Assembly: GCF_001425825.1 (NCBI RefSeq) | Contig: NZ_LMDM01000001.1 | Coordinates: 442,204-506,203 of the forward strand | DNA length: 64,000 bases | Direction: 5' to 3' | From: Rhizobacter sp. Root1238 | GTDB taxonomy: Bacteria > Pseudomonadota > Gammaproteobacteria > Burkholderiales > Burkholderiaceae_C | Shown here: positions 53,976-61,458 of the stretch, piece by piece | How positions within the stretch are numbered: position 1 is the first letter of the stretch | How the letters are laid out: each line of letters opens with the position of its first letter | Made by a program: the position numbers and the translations under genes | Notes under the pieces: model-generated | Seen by the model: the letters and a program-made list of their open reading frames with translations, nothing else | The model's database searches: none | What the model was told of the DNA's origin: nothing

Positions 53976-55580
53976 ATGTTCCGCATCCGCCTGTCGCTCG
54001 CATTGGCCGCCCTGGTCGCCCTGGTCTGCCTCCAGGCGGTGGCCGTCCGCTGGGGGGCGACCCGGGTGCATGCGTATGCGCAGCACAGCCGGCTCGCGAG
54101 CGACATCCTGTCCGAGTTGCTCGCGCTGTCGGCCAACAAGCAGCGGTTGCGCGTCTGGGCGTCGCAGCAGCTGATGGGCGCCGACGCCTCGCTCGAGGCG
54201 CGGGACCGGCTGCTGGCCCAGATGCAGGCCAGCGCGGCCGACCTGAAGAAGCTGGCGGCGCGCGACCTCGAGGCCCGGCGCGAACTTGCGGCCGACGATG
54301 GCGTGCCGGTGCCGCCCGAGGTGGCGCAGCTGGTGACCGTCACCGAGCTGCTGGACGACAACATCGTGGCCGTCCGTGCACGGCTGTTGCAGCTGGCGCC
54401 GCTCGATCGCGGCAGCGAGTTCAGCACCGTCTGGCGCGAACTCAACCAGGTGTTCGACACCGCCCGCGGCCGCGACCTGCGCGAACTGGTCAACGGCGCG
54501 ATCGAGCGCCAGCGCAGCGTGGTGCCGACCGCGCGCGCCGCCACCGAACGCGGCCTGGACCTGCTGCGGCTGCAGAGCGGCGCCATGGTGCTGGTCACGC
54601 TGGTCGCGGCAGTCGGGCTGGCGGTGCACCTGGGCCGGCGCCTGCAGCGGCCGCTCGACCGCCTGCTCGCGGGCATCCAGGCGCTGCAATCCGGCGACCT
54701 GGGTCACCGCGTGGCGATCGGTTCGGGCGACGAGTTCGACCGCCTGGCCGGGCATTTCAACGCGATGGCCGCCGAGCTGCAGCAGCACCGCAGCGAGGCC
54801 GACGCGGCGCGGCAGCGCCTGGAAGATGCGGTGCAGGCACGCACGCGCGAACTGAGCACGGCGCACGAGGCGCTGCAGCACATCGACGCGCGCCGCCGCC
54901 AACTCTTCGCCGACCTGGGCCACGAGCTGCGCACGCCGGCCACCGCCATCCGGGGCGAGGCGGAGATCGCGCTGCGCGGCGCCGACAAGGCGCCTGCCGA
55001 CTACAAGCAGACGCTGTCGCGCATCGTCGGCGGCGTGACGCAGCTGGCCGGCGTCATCGACGACCTGCTGCTGATCGCGCGGGCCGAGGCGGAGCAGCTC
55101 GCGATGCGCTTCGATGCGGTCGACCTGCCGGCGCTGCTCGGCGACGCGGCGGAACAGGCCGAAGCGCTCGGTGCGCAGCACGGGGTCAGCGTGCACCTCG
55201 ACGAGCCGGCGCAGGAAGCCGCCCGCAACGCCACCGTGCACGCCGACGCCGACCGCCTGCGACAGGCCGTGGTGATCGCGCTCGACAATGCGGTCCGCTA
55301 CTCGCGGCGCGGCGGCACGGTGCGCCTGGGCTGGCAGCTGCGCGACGACCGCATCGAGGTCCTGGTGAAGGACGACGGCATCGGCATCGATGCCGAGGAA
55401 TTGCCGCTCGTCTTCGAGCGCTTCGTGCGCGGCCGCCGGGCGCGCTCGCACCGGCCCGACGGCACCGGCATCGGTTTATCGATCGCGCAGGCCATCGTGC
55501 GGGCGCATCGCGGCGAGATCCGCCTGGACAGCCGCGTCGACGAGGGCACCACCGTGTGCATCGAGCTGCCATGCCGATGA
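53976..55580 (+). CDS. Sensor histidine kinase divergent from the exosortase operon
   Basis: 534 residues. Membrane helices at about 3-25 and 205-228 enclose a periplasmic helical domain of roughly 180 residues. HAMP (RPLDRLLAGIQALQSGDLGHRV) and a coiled coil lead to His316 in FADLGHELRTPATAIRGEAE, followed by the ATPase domain (ALDNAVRYSRRG, VKDDGIGIDAEELPLVFERFVRG, GTGIGLSIAQAIVRAH). Its partner regulator overlaps its 3' end. In dedicated sortase systems a kinase/regulator pair likewise flanks the VIT/VWA and sortase genes. Confidence 0.93.
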   Translation: MFRIRLSLALAALVALVCLQAVAVRWGATRVHAYAQHSRLASDILSELLALSANKQRLRVWASQQLMGADASLEARDRLLAQMQASAADLKKLAARDLEARRELAADDGVPVPPEVAQLVTVTELLDDNIVAVRARLLQLAPLDRGSEFSTVWRELNQVFDTARGRDLRELVNGAIERQRSVVPTARAATERGLDLLRLQSGAMVLVTLVAAVGLAVHLGRRLQRPLDRLLAGIQALQSGDLGHRVAIGSGDEFDRLAGHFNAMAAELQQHRSEADAARQRLEDAVQARTRELSTAHEALQHIDARRRQLFADLGHELRTPATAIRGEAEIALRGADKAPADYKQTLSRIVGGVTQLAGVIDDLLLIARAEAEQLAMRFDAVDLPALLGDAAEQAEALGAQHGVSVHLDEPAQEAARNATVHADADRLRQAVVIALDNAVRYSRRGGTVRLGWQLRDDRIEVLVKDDGIGIDAEELPLVFERFVRGRRARSHRPDGTGIGLSIAQAIVRAHRGEIRLDSRVDEGTTVCIELPCR

Positions 55581-56260
55581 ACCTGCTGGTGGTCGAGGAC
55601 GACGTCCGCGTCGCCGATTTCCTGATGCGCGGCCTGAAGGCCGAAGGCTATGCCGTGCAGCTCGCCCGCACCGGGCCGCAGGGGCTCGAACTGACGCGCA
55701 GCACCGCGCCGTCGCTGCTGATCCTGGACCTGATGCTGCCCGGGCTGAGTGGCCTGGAGCTGTGCCAGACGCTGCGTGCCGAGGGGTGCCACGTGCCGAT
55801 GCTGATGCTCACCGCGATGAGCAAGCTCGAGGACAAGGTGAACGGCCTGCGCCTCGGTGCGGACGACTACCTGACCAAGCCGTTCGCGTTCGAGGAACTG
55901 CTGGCGCGCATCGAGGCGCTGCTGCGGCGTGGCCGCGAGCAGCGCCCGCGCGCCAGCAGCCTGCAGGTGGCCGACCTGGTGCTGGACCTCGAACGCATGC
56001 AGGCGAGCCGGGCCGGCAGGCCGATCGCGCTGACGGCGCGGGAACTTGCGTTCCTCGAACTGCTGATGAGCGCGCCGGGGCGCGTGTACAGCCGCGAACG
56101 CATCCTCTCGAACGTCTGGGGCACGAACGAGGATCCGCTGACCAACGTGGTCGACGTCTACGTGCGCCGCCTGCGCGCCAAGGTGGACGAGGGCCATGCG
56201 CTGGCGCTGATCAAGACGGTGCGCGGGCTGGGCTACCGGCTCGACGCGCAGCCCGGCTGA
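55571..56260 (+). CDS. OmpR-family response regulator, partner of the preceding kinase
   Basis: 229 residues. Receiver domain with Asp53 (LLILDLMLPGLSG) and DDYLTKPFAFEEL, then an OmpR/PhoB winged helix (LTARELAFLELLMSAPGRVYSRERIL; VVDVYVRRLRAKVD; VRGLGYRLD). ATG 55577 (ATGA overlap with the kinase stop codon) is an alternative start two codons later. It is a candidate to bind the phased direct repeats at 53873-53922 and 56273-56334. Confidence 0.94.
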   Translation: MPMNLLVVEDDVRVADFLMRGLKAEGYAVQLARTGPQGLELTRSTAPSLLILDLMLPGLSGLELCQTLRAEGCHVPMLMLTAMSKLEDKVNGLRLGADDYLTKPFAFEELLARIEALLRRGREQRPRASSLQVADLVLDLERMQASRAGRPIALTARELAFLELLMSAPGRVYSRERILSNVWGTNEDPLTNVVDVYVRRLRAKVDEGHALALIKTVRGLGYRLDAQPG

Positions 56261-56272
56261 CGGCGCGCCGCC

Positions 56273-56334
56273 GTTCATCCGGCGTTCATTTCGGCGTCAG
56301 CGGCCGTTCATCGCGGCGCACGGGTCCCGTTCAT
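56273..56334 (+). promoter_or_regulatory. Array of GTTCAT direct repeats in helical phase
   Basis: GTTCAT occurs at 56273, 56284, 56306 and 56329, spacings of 11, 22 and 23 bp, with a degenerate unit (GCGTCAG) filling the gap near 56295. The first two give TTCAT-N6-TTCAT, one base per half-site away from the cre-tag. It ends 86 bp before the start of the small secreted protein. Confidence 0.6.
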
Positions 56335-56419
56335 GGGTCGCTCGAACAATGGCCTCCATGCATCGCGACGCGGTGCAGCGCCGCCGAGGCGGTGTCATCC
56401 AACCAGACGAGGACCCTTC

Positions 56420-56896
56420 ATGAACCTGCTGAGAGCAGCTCTCCTTCCCGCGATCGGATTCAGCCTGTCGACCGCTGCCCTGGCGCAGACGCCGTCCACC
56501 CAGGCCTGCCAGCCCACCGACGACAAGCAGGTCGCGGCCCTGTTCGACCGCTGGAACGATTCGCTGCGCACGCTCGATCCGGACAAGGTCGTCGCGAACT
56601 ATGCGAGCGACGGCGTGCTGCTGCCCACCGTGTCGGACACGCCGCGCACGAACCCGGCCGAGATCCGCGACTACTTCGTCAAGTTCCTGAAGAACTCGCC
56701 GCAGGGCAGGATCGACCGCCGCATCATCAAGATCGGCTGCAACGTCGTGCAGGACGTCGGCACCTACACCTTCACGCTGAAGGGCGGCAAGCAGGTGCAT
56801 GCCCGCTACACCTACGTCTACGAATGGCAGAACGGCAGCTGGCTGATTGCGCACCACCACTCGTCGGCGATGCCGGAGGGCGGCGCGGGCAAGTGA
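56420..56896 (+). CDS. Small secreted NTF2-like (SgcJ/EcaC, DUF4440-type) protein
   Basis: 158 residues. Signal peptide at 1-22 (ending ALAQ). The mature protein is an NTF2-like cone: VAALFDRWNDSLRTLDPDKVVANYASDGVLLPTVS in two parts, then YTYVYEWQNGSWLIAHHHSSAMP. Two cysteines (QACQPT, KIGCNVV) may form a disulfide. It follows the two-component pair and is preceded by the phased repeat array, which suggests it is a regulon member. Ligand unknown. Confidence 0.88.
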   Translation: MNLLRAALLPAIGFSLSTAALAQTPSTQACQPTDDKQVAALFDRWNDSLRTLDPDKVVANYASDGVLLPTVSDTPRTNPAEIRDYFVKFLKNSPQGRIDRRIIKIGCNVVQDVGTYTFTLKGGKQVHARYTYVYEWQNGSWLIAHHHSSAMPEGGAGK

Positions 56897-56919
56897 CGGC
56901 GGCGCCTGACGGCTGCCCG

Positions 56920-58350
56920 TCAGGCGCCAAGCGGCAGCGACAGTGTCGCGATGGCCCCGCCGGCTACCGCGTTCTTCAGCGTGATGCGCCCTTCGTGCAG
57001 TTCGGCGATCTCGCTGACGAACGAGAGCCCGAGCCCGGTGCTCTTCTTGCGCGAATGCGGCCGCGCGAGCGAATAGAACTTCTCGAACACCTTCGATTCG
57101 GCGTAGTCGGGAATGCCGGGCCCGCTGTCCTGCACGCGCAGGTCCACGCTGCGCCGGTTGATCTGCAGCGACAGCCGCACCGTGCCGCCCTCGGGCGAGA
57201 AATCGAGCGCGTTGTCGAGCAGGTTCGACAGCGCGCGCTGCAGCAGGAAGGCATCGCCGTCGACGCTCGCGTCGGGCCCGTCCTCGACCACGATCGTCAG
57301 CTTTCGCGTGGCCGCGGCCGCCTGGGCGCTCGCGGCGATCTCGTTGACCAGCGGCCGCAGCGCGACCGGCGCGCGCCGCTCCAGGCTGCGCCGCGACTCC
57401 AGTGCGGTCAGCTCCATCATCCGGTCGACCAGCTCCTGAATGCGGTGCGTCTCGCGCGCGATGTTGGCGACGAAGCGCGCCCGGTCGGCATCGGGCATCG
57501 GCTCCTGCAGCAGCTCGGCCGCGCCGCGGATCGCCGACAGCGGGCTCTTGACCTCGTGCGTCAGCGTCTGCACGTAGTCGGCCACGTAGTTGCGGCCGGC
57601 CAAGGCGTCGCGCATCTCGTCGTAGGCGGCGCCGATCGCGCCGAGCGCGCGCCGGCCGAGCCGCGGCAGGCTGAAGCTGCGCTGCGAGCGCACATAGCGC
57701 ACGTAGTCGGCGATCAGCCCGAACGGCCGCACCAGCCACACCGAGACGATCACCACCAGCAGCAGCACCGCGACCACCGAGGTCATGCCGACCAGCAGCG
57801 TCTTGCGCCGCGCCGCATCGACGAACTGCCCGAAGCTCTGCACCGGCTTGCCGACGCTGACCGCGCCGATGATCTCGTTGCGCGCACGCACCGGCGCGGC
57901 CACGTACATCACCGCGGTGCGGTTGTCGTTGTCGATGTCGGGCGTGGTGCGCGCGCCGTACTCGCCCTGCAGCGCGCGCCAGACGTCGTGCCACTGCGCG
58001 TAGTCCTCGCCGAGGTGGCGCTGCGTCGAGTCGTAGACCACCTTGCCGGCGCGGTCGGTGACGATCAGCCGCAGCTCGACCCGCGTCTTCTCGAAGCCGA
58101 AGATGTCGGCCTTGAAGCGGCGCGCATACAGCGACTCGAACACCGGCGCGAGCGTCTGCGCGCGCAGCGTGCCGTCCGTCGACGAGGCTTCGAGCGTCGC
58201 GGCGATCAGGTGCGCGGTCTCGACCAGCGACTCCTCGGCCGACTCGCGGTAGCGCGGGTCGATGTCGCCGAGCAGGCGGTACATCAGCACGCCGACGCCG
58301 AACGCGTAGGCGAGCAGGATGCCGACGAAGATCCGCGTTCGCTTCGAGAT
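56920..58350 (-). CDS. creC: Sensor histidine kinase CreC, probably starting at a non-canonical ATC codon
   Basis: Kinase of the CreBC envelope-stress/metabolic two-component system. The sequence follows E. coli CreC closely: periplasmic domain with YGARTTPDIDNDNRTAVMYVAAP and IGAVSVGKP, second membrane helix, HAMP, His in QTLTHEVKSPLSAIRGAAEL, and ATPase motifs (LLDNALDFSPEGG, DSGPGIPDYAESKVFEKFYS, STGLGLSFVSEI). The first ATG/GTG/TTG in frame is GTG 58290, but that cuts away most of the first membrane helix. The helix (RIFVGILLAYAFGVGVLMY) is encoded upstream, and the ATC at 58350-58348 follows a GGAG by seven bases, giving 476 residues, close to the 474 of E. coli CreC. No ATG, GTG or TTG precedes it in frame. 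Confidence 0.9.
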   Translation of the reverse strand: MSKRTRIFVGILLAYAFGVGVLMYRLLGDIDPRYRESAEESLVETAHLIAATLEASSTDGTLRAQTLAPVFESLYARRFKADIFGFEKTRVELRLIVTDRAGKVVYDSTQRHLGEDYAQWHDVWRALQGEYGARTTPDIDNDNRTAVMYVAAPVRARNEIIGAVSVGKPVQSFGQFVDAARRKTLLVGMTSVVAVLLLVVIVSVWLVRPFGLIADYVRYVRSQRSFSLPRLGRRALGAIGAAYDEMRDALAGRNYVADYVQTLTHEVKSPLSAIRGAAELLQEPMPDADRARFVANIARETHRIQELVDRMMELTALESRRSLERRAPVALRPLVNEIAASAQAAAATRKLTIVVEDGPDASVDGDAFLLQRALSNLLDNALDFSPEGGTVRLSLQINRRSVDLRVQDSGPGIPDYAESKVFEKFYSLARPHSRKKSTGLGLSFVSEIAELHEGRITLKNAVAGGAIATLSLPLGA

Positions 58351-58351
58351 G

Positions 58352-59065
58352 TCAGCTCTCCGGCTTCGTGGCCGGCAGGTCCTCGGCCAGCGCGTAGCCG
58401 GTGCCGCGGTGCGTCTTGATCGGCTCCAGCCCCGGCGCGACCAGCTTCATCTTCGCGCGCAGCGTCTTCACGTGCGCGTCGACCGTGCGGTCCAGGCTTT
58501 CGGTGGCGTCGTCCCACACGCGCTCGAGCAGCGTGTCGCGCGAGAACACATGGCCCGGCCGCGAGACCAGCGTCTTCAGCAGGCCGTATTCGTAGCGCGA
58601 CAGCTCCAGCAGCTGGCCGTAGAAGCGGATCTGCCGCCGGCCGTCGTCGATCGCGATCGGCAGCACCGGCCCGGCCGCAGCGATCGGTGCCGGCGCCGGC
58701 TTCGTTGCACGCCTCAGCACCGTGCGAACGCGCGCCACCAGCTCGCGCGGCGAGAACGGCTTCGCGACGTAGTCGTCAGCGCCCAGCTCCAGCCCGACCA
58801 CGCGGTCGATCTCGTCGCTGCGCGCGGTCAGGAACACCACCGGCACGTCGGCGAGCGCGCGGATGCGCTTGAACACCTCGAAGCCGTTGGTGTCGGGCAG
58901 GCCGACGTCGAGGATCACCAAGGCAGGCGGCTGCGCCTGCACCTGCGCGACGGCCTCTTCGCCGGTGGCCACCCAGGCCGGCTCGAAGCCGTCGGTGCGC
59001 AGCGCGTACTGCAGCGTGTCGGCGATGCCGGGTTCGTCTTCGACGATCAGGATGCGCGGCTTCAT
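58352..59065 (-). CDS. creB: Response regulator CreB
   Basis: 237 residues. Receiver with Asp53 ([12 protein letters not shown]) and [13 protein letters not shown], then an OmpR-type winged helix ([29 protein letters not shown] in pieces; [29 protein letters not shown]). CreB in enterobacteria and its BlrA equivalents in Aeromonas bind TTCAC-N6-TTCAC, a site found at 53905-53922 here. The start overlaps the cysK stop (ATGA) and its stop is one base before the putative creC start. Confidence 0.92.
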   Translation of the reverse strand: MKPRILIVEDEPGIADTLQYALRTDGFEPAWVATGEEAVAQVQAQPPALVILDVGLPDTNGFEVFKRIRALADVPVVFLTARSDEIDRVVGLELGADDYVAKPFSPRELVARVRTVLRRATKPAPAPIAAAGPVLPIAIDDGRRQIRFYGQLLELSRYEYGLLKTLVSRPGHVFSRDTLLERVWDDATESLDRTVDAHVKTLRAKMKLVAPGLEPIKTHRGTGYALAEDLPATKPES

Positions 59066-59982
59066 TCGGTCGGCAGGAAGCCTTCGATCGACAGGTAGCG
59101 CTCGCCGGTGTCGTAGTTGAAACCGAGCACCGTCGCGCCGGCCGCCAGCTCGGGCAGCTTCTGCGCGATCGCGGCCAGCGTCGCGCCCGACGAGATGCCG
59201 ACCAGCAGCCCTTCTTCGCGCGCGGCGCGGCGCGCCATCTCCTTCGCGGCATCGGGCTCGACCTGGATCACGCCGTCGAGCAGGTCGACGTGCAGGTTCT
59301 TCGGGATGAAGCCGGCGCCGATGCCCTGGATCGGGTGCGGCCCGGGCTTGCCGCCGCTGATCACCGGCGACAGCGTCGGCTCGACCGCGAACACCTTCAG
59401 CTTCGGCCAGCGCGCCTTCAGCACCTTCGCGCAGCCGGTGATGTGGCCGCCGGTGCCGACGCCGGTGACCAACGCGTCGATGCCGCTCGGGAAATCGGCG
59501 GCGATCTCCTCGGCGGTGGTGCGCACGTGGATGTCGATGTTGGCCGGGTTGTCGAACTGCTGCGGCATCCAGGCGCCGGGCGTTTCGGCCACCAGCTCGT
59601 TGGCGCGCGCGATCGAGCCGTTCATGCCCTTCTCGCGCGGCGTCAGCACGAAGGTCGCGCCGTAGGCGAGCATCAGGCGGCGGCGCTCGACGCTCATGCT
59701 CTCGGGCATCACCAGCACCAGCTTGTAGCCCTTCACCGCGGCGACCATCGCGAGGCCGACGCCGGTGTTACCCGAGGTCGGCTCGATGATCGTGCTGCCG
59801 GGCTTCAGCTTGCCGCTCGCCTCGGCCGCCTCGACCATCGCGAGCGCGATGCGGTCCTTGATGGAGCCGCCGGGGTTCGAGCGCTCGCTCTTCACATAGA
59901 CCTGGTGCGTGCCGCCGAACAGGCGGTTGATGCGGATGTGCGGCGTGTTGCCGATGGTCTGCAGAACGTTCGATGCGAGCAT
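59062..59982 (-). CDS. cysK: Cysteine synthase A (O-acetylserine sulfhydrylase)
   Basis: 306 residues. PLP enzyme that makes cysteine from O-acetylserine and sulfide. Lys42 in [13 protein letters not shown] holds [18 protein letters not shown] and [12 protein letters not shown] bind substrate and phosphate; GISSGA closes the site. GGAGGT lies four bases before ATG 59982. It heads a cysK-creB-creC operon with four-base overlaps, an unusual partner for a two-component system. Confidence 0.95.
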   Translation of the reverse strand: MLASNVLQTIGNTPHIRINRLFGGTHQVYVKSERSNPGGSIKDRIALAMVEAAEASGKLKPGSTIIEPTSGNTGVGLAMVAAVKGYKLVLVMPESMSVERRRLMLAYGATFVLTPREKGMNGSIARANELVAETPGAWMPQQFDNPANIDIHVRTTAEEIAADFPSGIDALVTGVGTGGHITGCAKVLKARWPKLKVFAVEPTLSPVISGGKPGPHPIQGIGAGFIPKNLHVDLLDGVIQVEPDAAKEMARRAAREEGLLVGISSGATLAAIAQKLPELAAGATVLGFNYDTGERYLSIEGFLPTE

Positions 59983-59996
59983 GAAAACCTCCGTCG

Positions 59997-60025
59997 TTGG
60001 ACCGCAAATTATGGGCGCGATAATT
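59997..60025. promoter_or_regulatory. Overlapping divergent promoters of cysK and hemE around a palindrome
   Basis: AATTAT (60007-60012) and ATAATT (60020-60025) form a perfect inverted repeat with a 7-base spacer. Each arm contains a -10-like hexamer: CATAAT toward cysK and GATAAT (60019-60024) toward hemE, the latter with TTGGAC at 59997-60002, 16 bp upstream. Confidence 0.5.
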
Positions 60026-60030
60026 CGCCG

Positions 60031-61089
60031 ATGTTTGCACCGCTTCAGAACGACACCTTCCTGCGCGCCTGCCTGCGCCAGCCCACCGACCACACGCCGG
60101 TCTGGCTGATGCGCCAGGCCGGCCGCTACCTGCCGGAGTACCGCGCCACCCGCGCGAAGGCCGGCAGCTTCATGGGCCTCGCCACCAACACCGACTACGC
60201 CACCGAGGTGACGCTGCAGCCGCTCGAACGCTATGCGCTCGATGCAGCCATCTTGTTCAGCGATATCCTGACCGTGCCGGACGCGATGGGTCTGGGCCTG
60301 AGTTTCGCGCTCGGCGAAGGCCCGAAGTTCGCGTCGCCGGTGCGCGACGAGGCCGCGGTCGACCAGCTCGCGGTGCCCGACATGGACAAGCTGCGCTACG
60401 TGTTCGACGCGGTCACGTCGATCCGCCGCGCGCTGAACGGCCGGGTGCCGCTGATCGGTTTCTCGGGCAGCCCGTGGACGCTCGCCTGCTACATGGTCGA
60501 AGGCGCCGGCTCCGACGACTACCGGCTGGTGAAGACCATGCTGTACAGCCGCCCCGACCTGATGCACCGCATGCTGGCGATCAACGCCGATGCGGTCGCG
60601 CTCTACCTGAACACCCAGATCGAGGCCGGCGCCCAGGCGGTGATGATCTTCGACAGCTGGGGCGGCGTGCTGGCCGACGGCGCATTCCAGGCTTTCAGCC
60701 TCGCCTACACGCAGCGCGTGCTGGGCCAGCTGAAGAAGGAACACGAGGGGCAGCGCATCCCGCACATCGTGTTCACCAAGGGCGGCGGCCCGTGGCTCGA
60801 ACAGATCGCCGGCACCGGCGCCGACGTGGTCGGGCTCGACTGGACGGTGAACCTCGGCCAGGCGCGCCAGCGCACCGGCGGCCGGGTCGCGCTGCAGGGC
60901 AACCTGGACCCGAACGTGCTGTTCGCGCCGCCGGCGCAGATCCGCGCCGAGGTCGAGCGCACGCTGCAGAGCTACGGGCCGGACCGCACCGGCCACATCT
61001 TCAACCTCGGCCACGGCATCAGCCAGCACACGCCGCCGGAGCATGTCTCGGTGCTGGTCGATGCGGTGCACGAGGCGTCGCGGCGCTGA
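60031..61089 (+). CDS. hemE: Uroporphyrinogen decarboxylase
   Basis: 352 residues. Decarboxylates uroporphyrinogen III to coproporphyrinogen III in heme synthesis. The N-terminal signature [19 protein letters not shown], the catalytic-Asp segment [32 protein letters not shown] and the C-terminal [16 protein letters not shown] are present. No ribosome binding site precedes ATG 60031, and a GATAAT box ends only six bases before it, so the mRNA may be leaderless. Confidence 0.96.
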   Translation: MFAPLQNDTFLRACLRQPTDHTPVWLMRQAGRYLPEYRATRAKAGSFMGLATNTDYATEVTLQPLERYALDAAILFSDILTVPDAMGLGLSFALGEGPKFASPVRDEAAVDQLAVPDMDKLRYVFDAVTSIRRALNGRVPLIGFSGSPWTLACYMVEGAGSDDYRLVKTMLYSRPDLMHRMLAINADAVALYLNTQIEAGAQAVMIFDSWGGVLADGAFQAFSLAYTQRVLGQLKKEHEGQRIPHIVFTKGGGPWLEQIAGTGADVVGLDWTVNLGQARQRTGGRVALQGNLDPNVLFAPPAQIRAEVERTLQSYGPDRTGHIFNLGHGISQHTPPEHVSVLVDAVHEASRR

Positions 61090-61190
61090 ATCGGCCGCGC
61101 GCCGTGTCATCCGACACCGTCGGGCGCTGTAACGATCGCCGGGCTTCTGGGGGGAGTGATTTCCCCAGGTACGTTTGCACGGAGCTTGAC

Positions 61191-61392
61191 TTATCCCCAA
61201 AACGCTGAATGTGACGAATGCCGCTGCGAAGCTCAGCGAGTGTCACTGCCAAATCCTGGTGCATGCGCTAAGTTGTTGATTTCATTGAGTCTGAAAATTG
61301 CCGCGAAAGTGAGCAACGCAAGCAGAGGCCAAACAGATCAAGAACTTAGCGCGGCTCTCTGCAGGTTTCCCACAAAGTTATCCACAGAACGC
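61191..61392. other. AT-richer hemE-priA intergenic region with DnaA-box sequences
   Basis: The 369-bp gap 61090-61458 has no gene I can support. It is much richer in A/T than its surroundings and holds a perfect DnaA box TTATCCACA at 61378-61386, a near box TTATCCCCA at 61191-61199 and TTTCCCACA at 61368-61376. The first two sit in longer near-identical copies (13 of 15 bases: 61191-61205 and 61378-61392). Confidence 0.5.
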
Positions 61393-61458
61393 GGGGAAAG
61401 CTCCAAAACGCCTTTTGTATCAGCGACTTAGATGGATTTCCTGTGAGTCACTCTAGCT

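Noticed and set aside
59983-61200. Extended upstream frame of cysK across hemE on the minus strand
   Set aside because: The real cysK start at 59982 has a strong ribosome binding site and matches the family N-terminus.
61090-61458. Firm call of chromosomal origin
   Set aside because: Only one perfect DnaA box, no dnaA, dnaN, rpmH or parAB in the window; kept as a finding, not as an origin.
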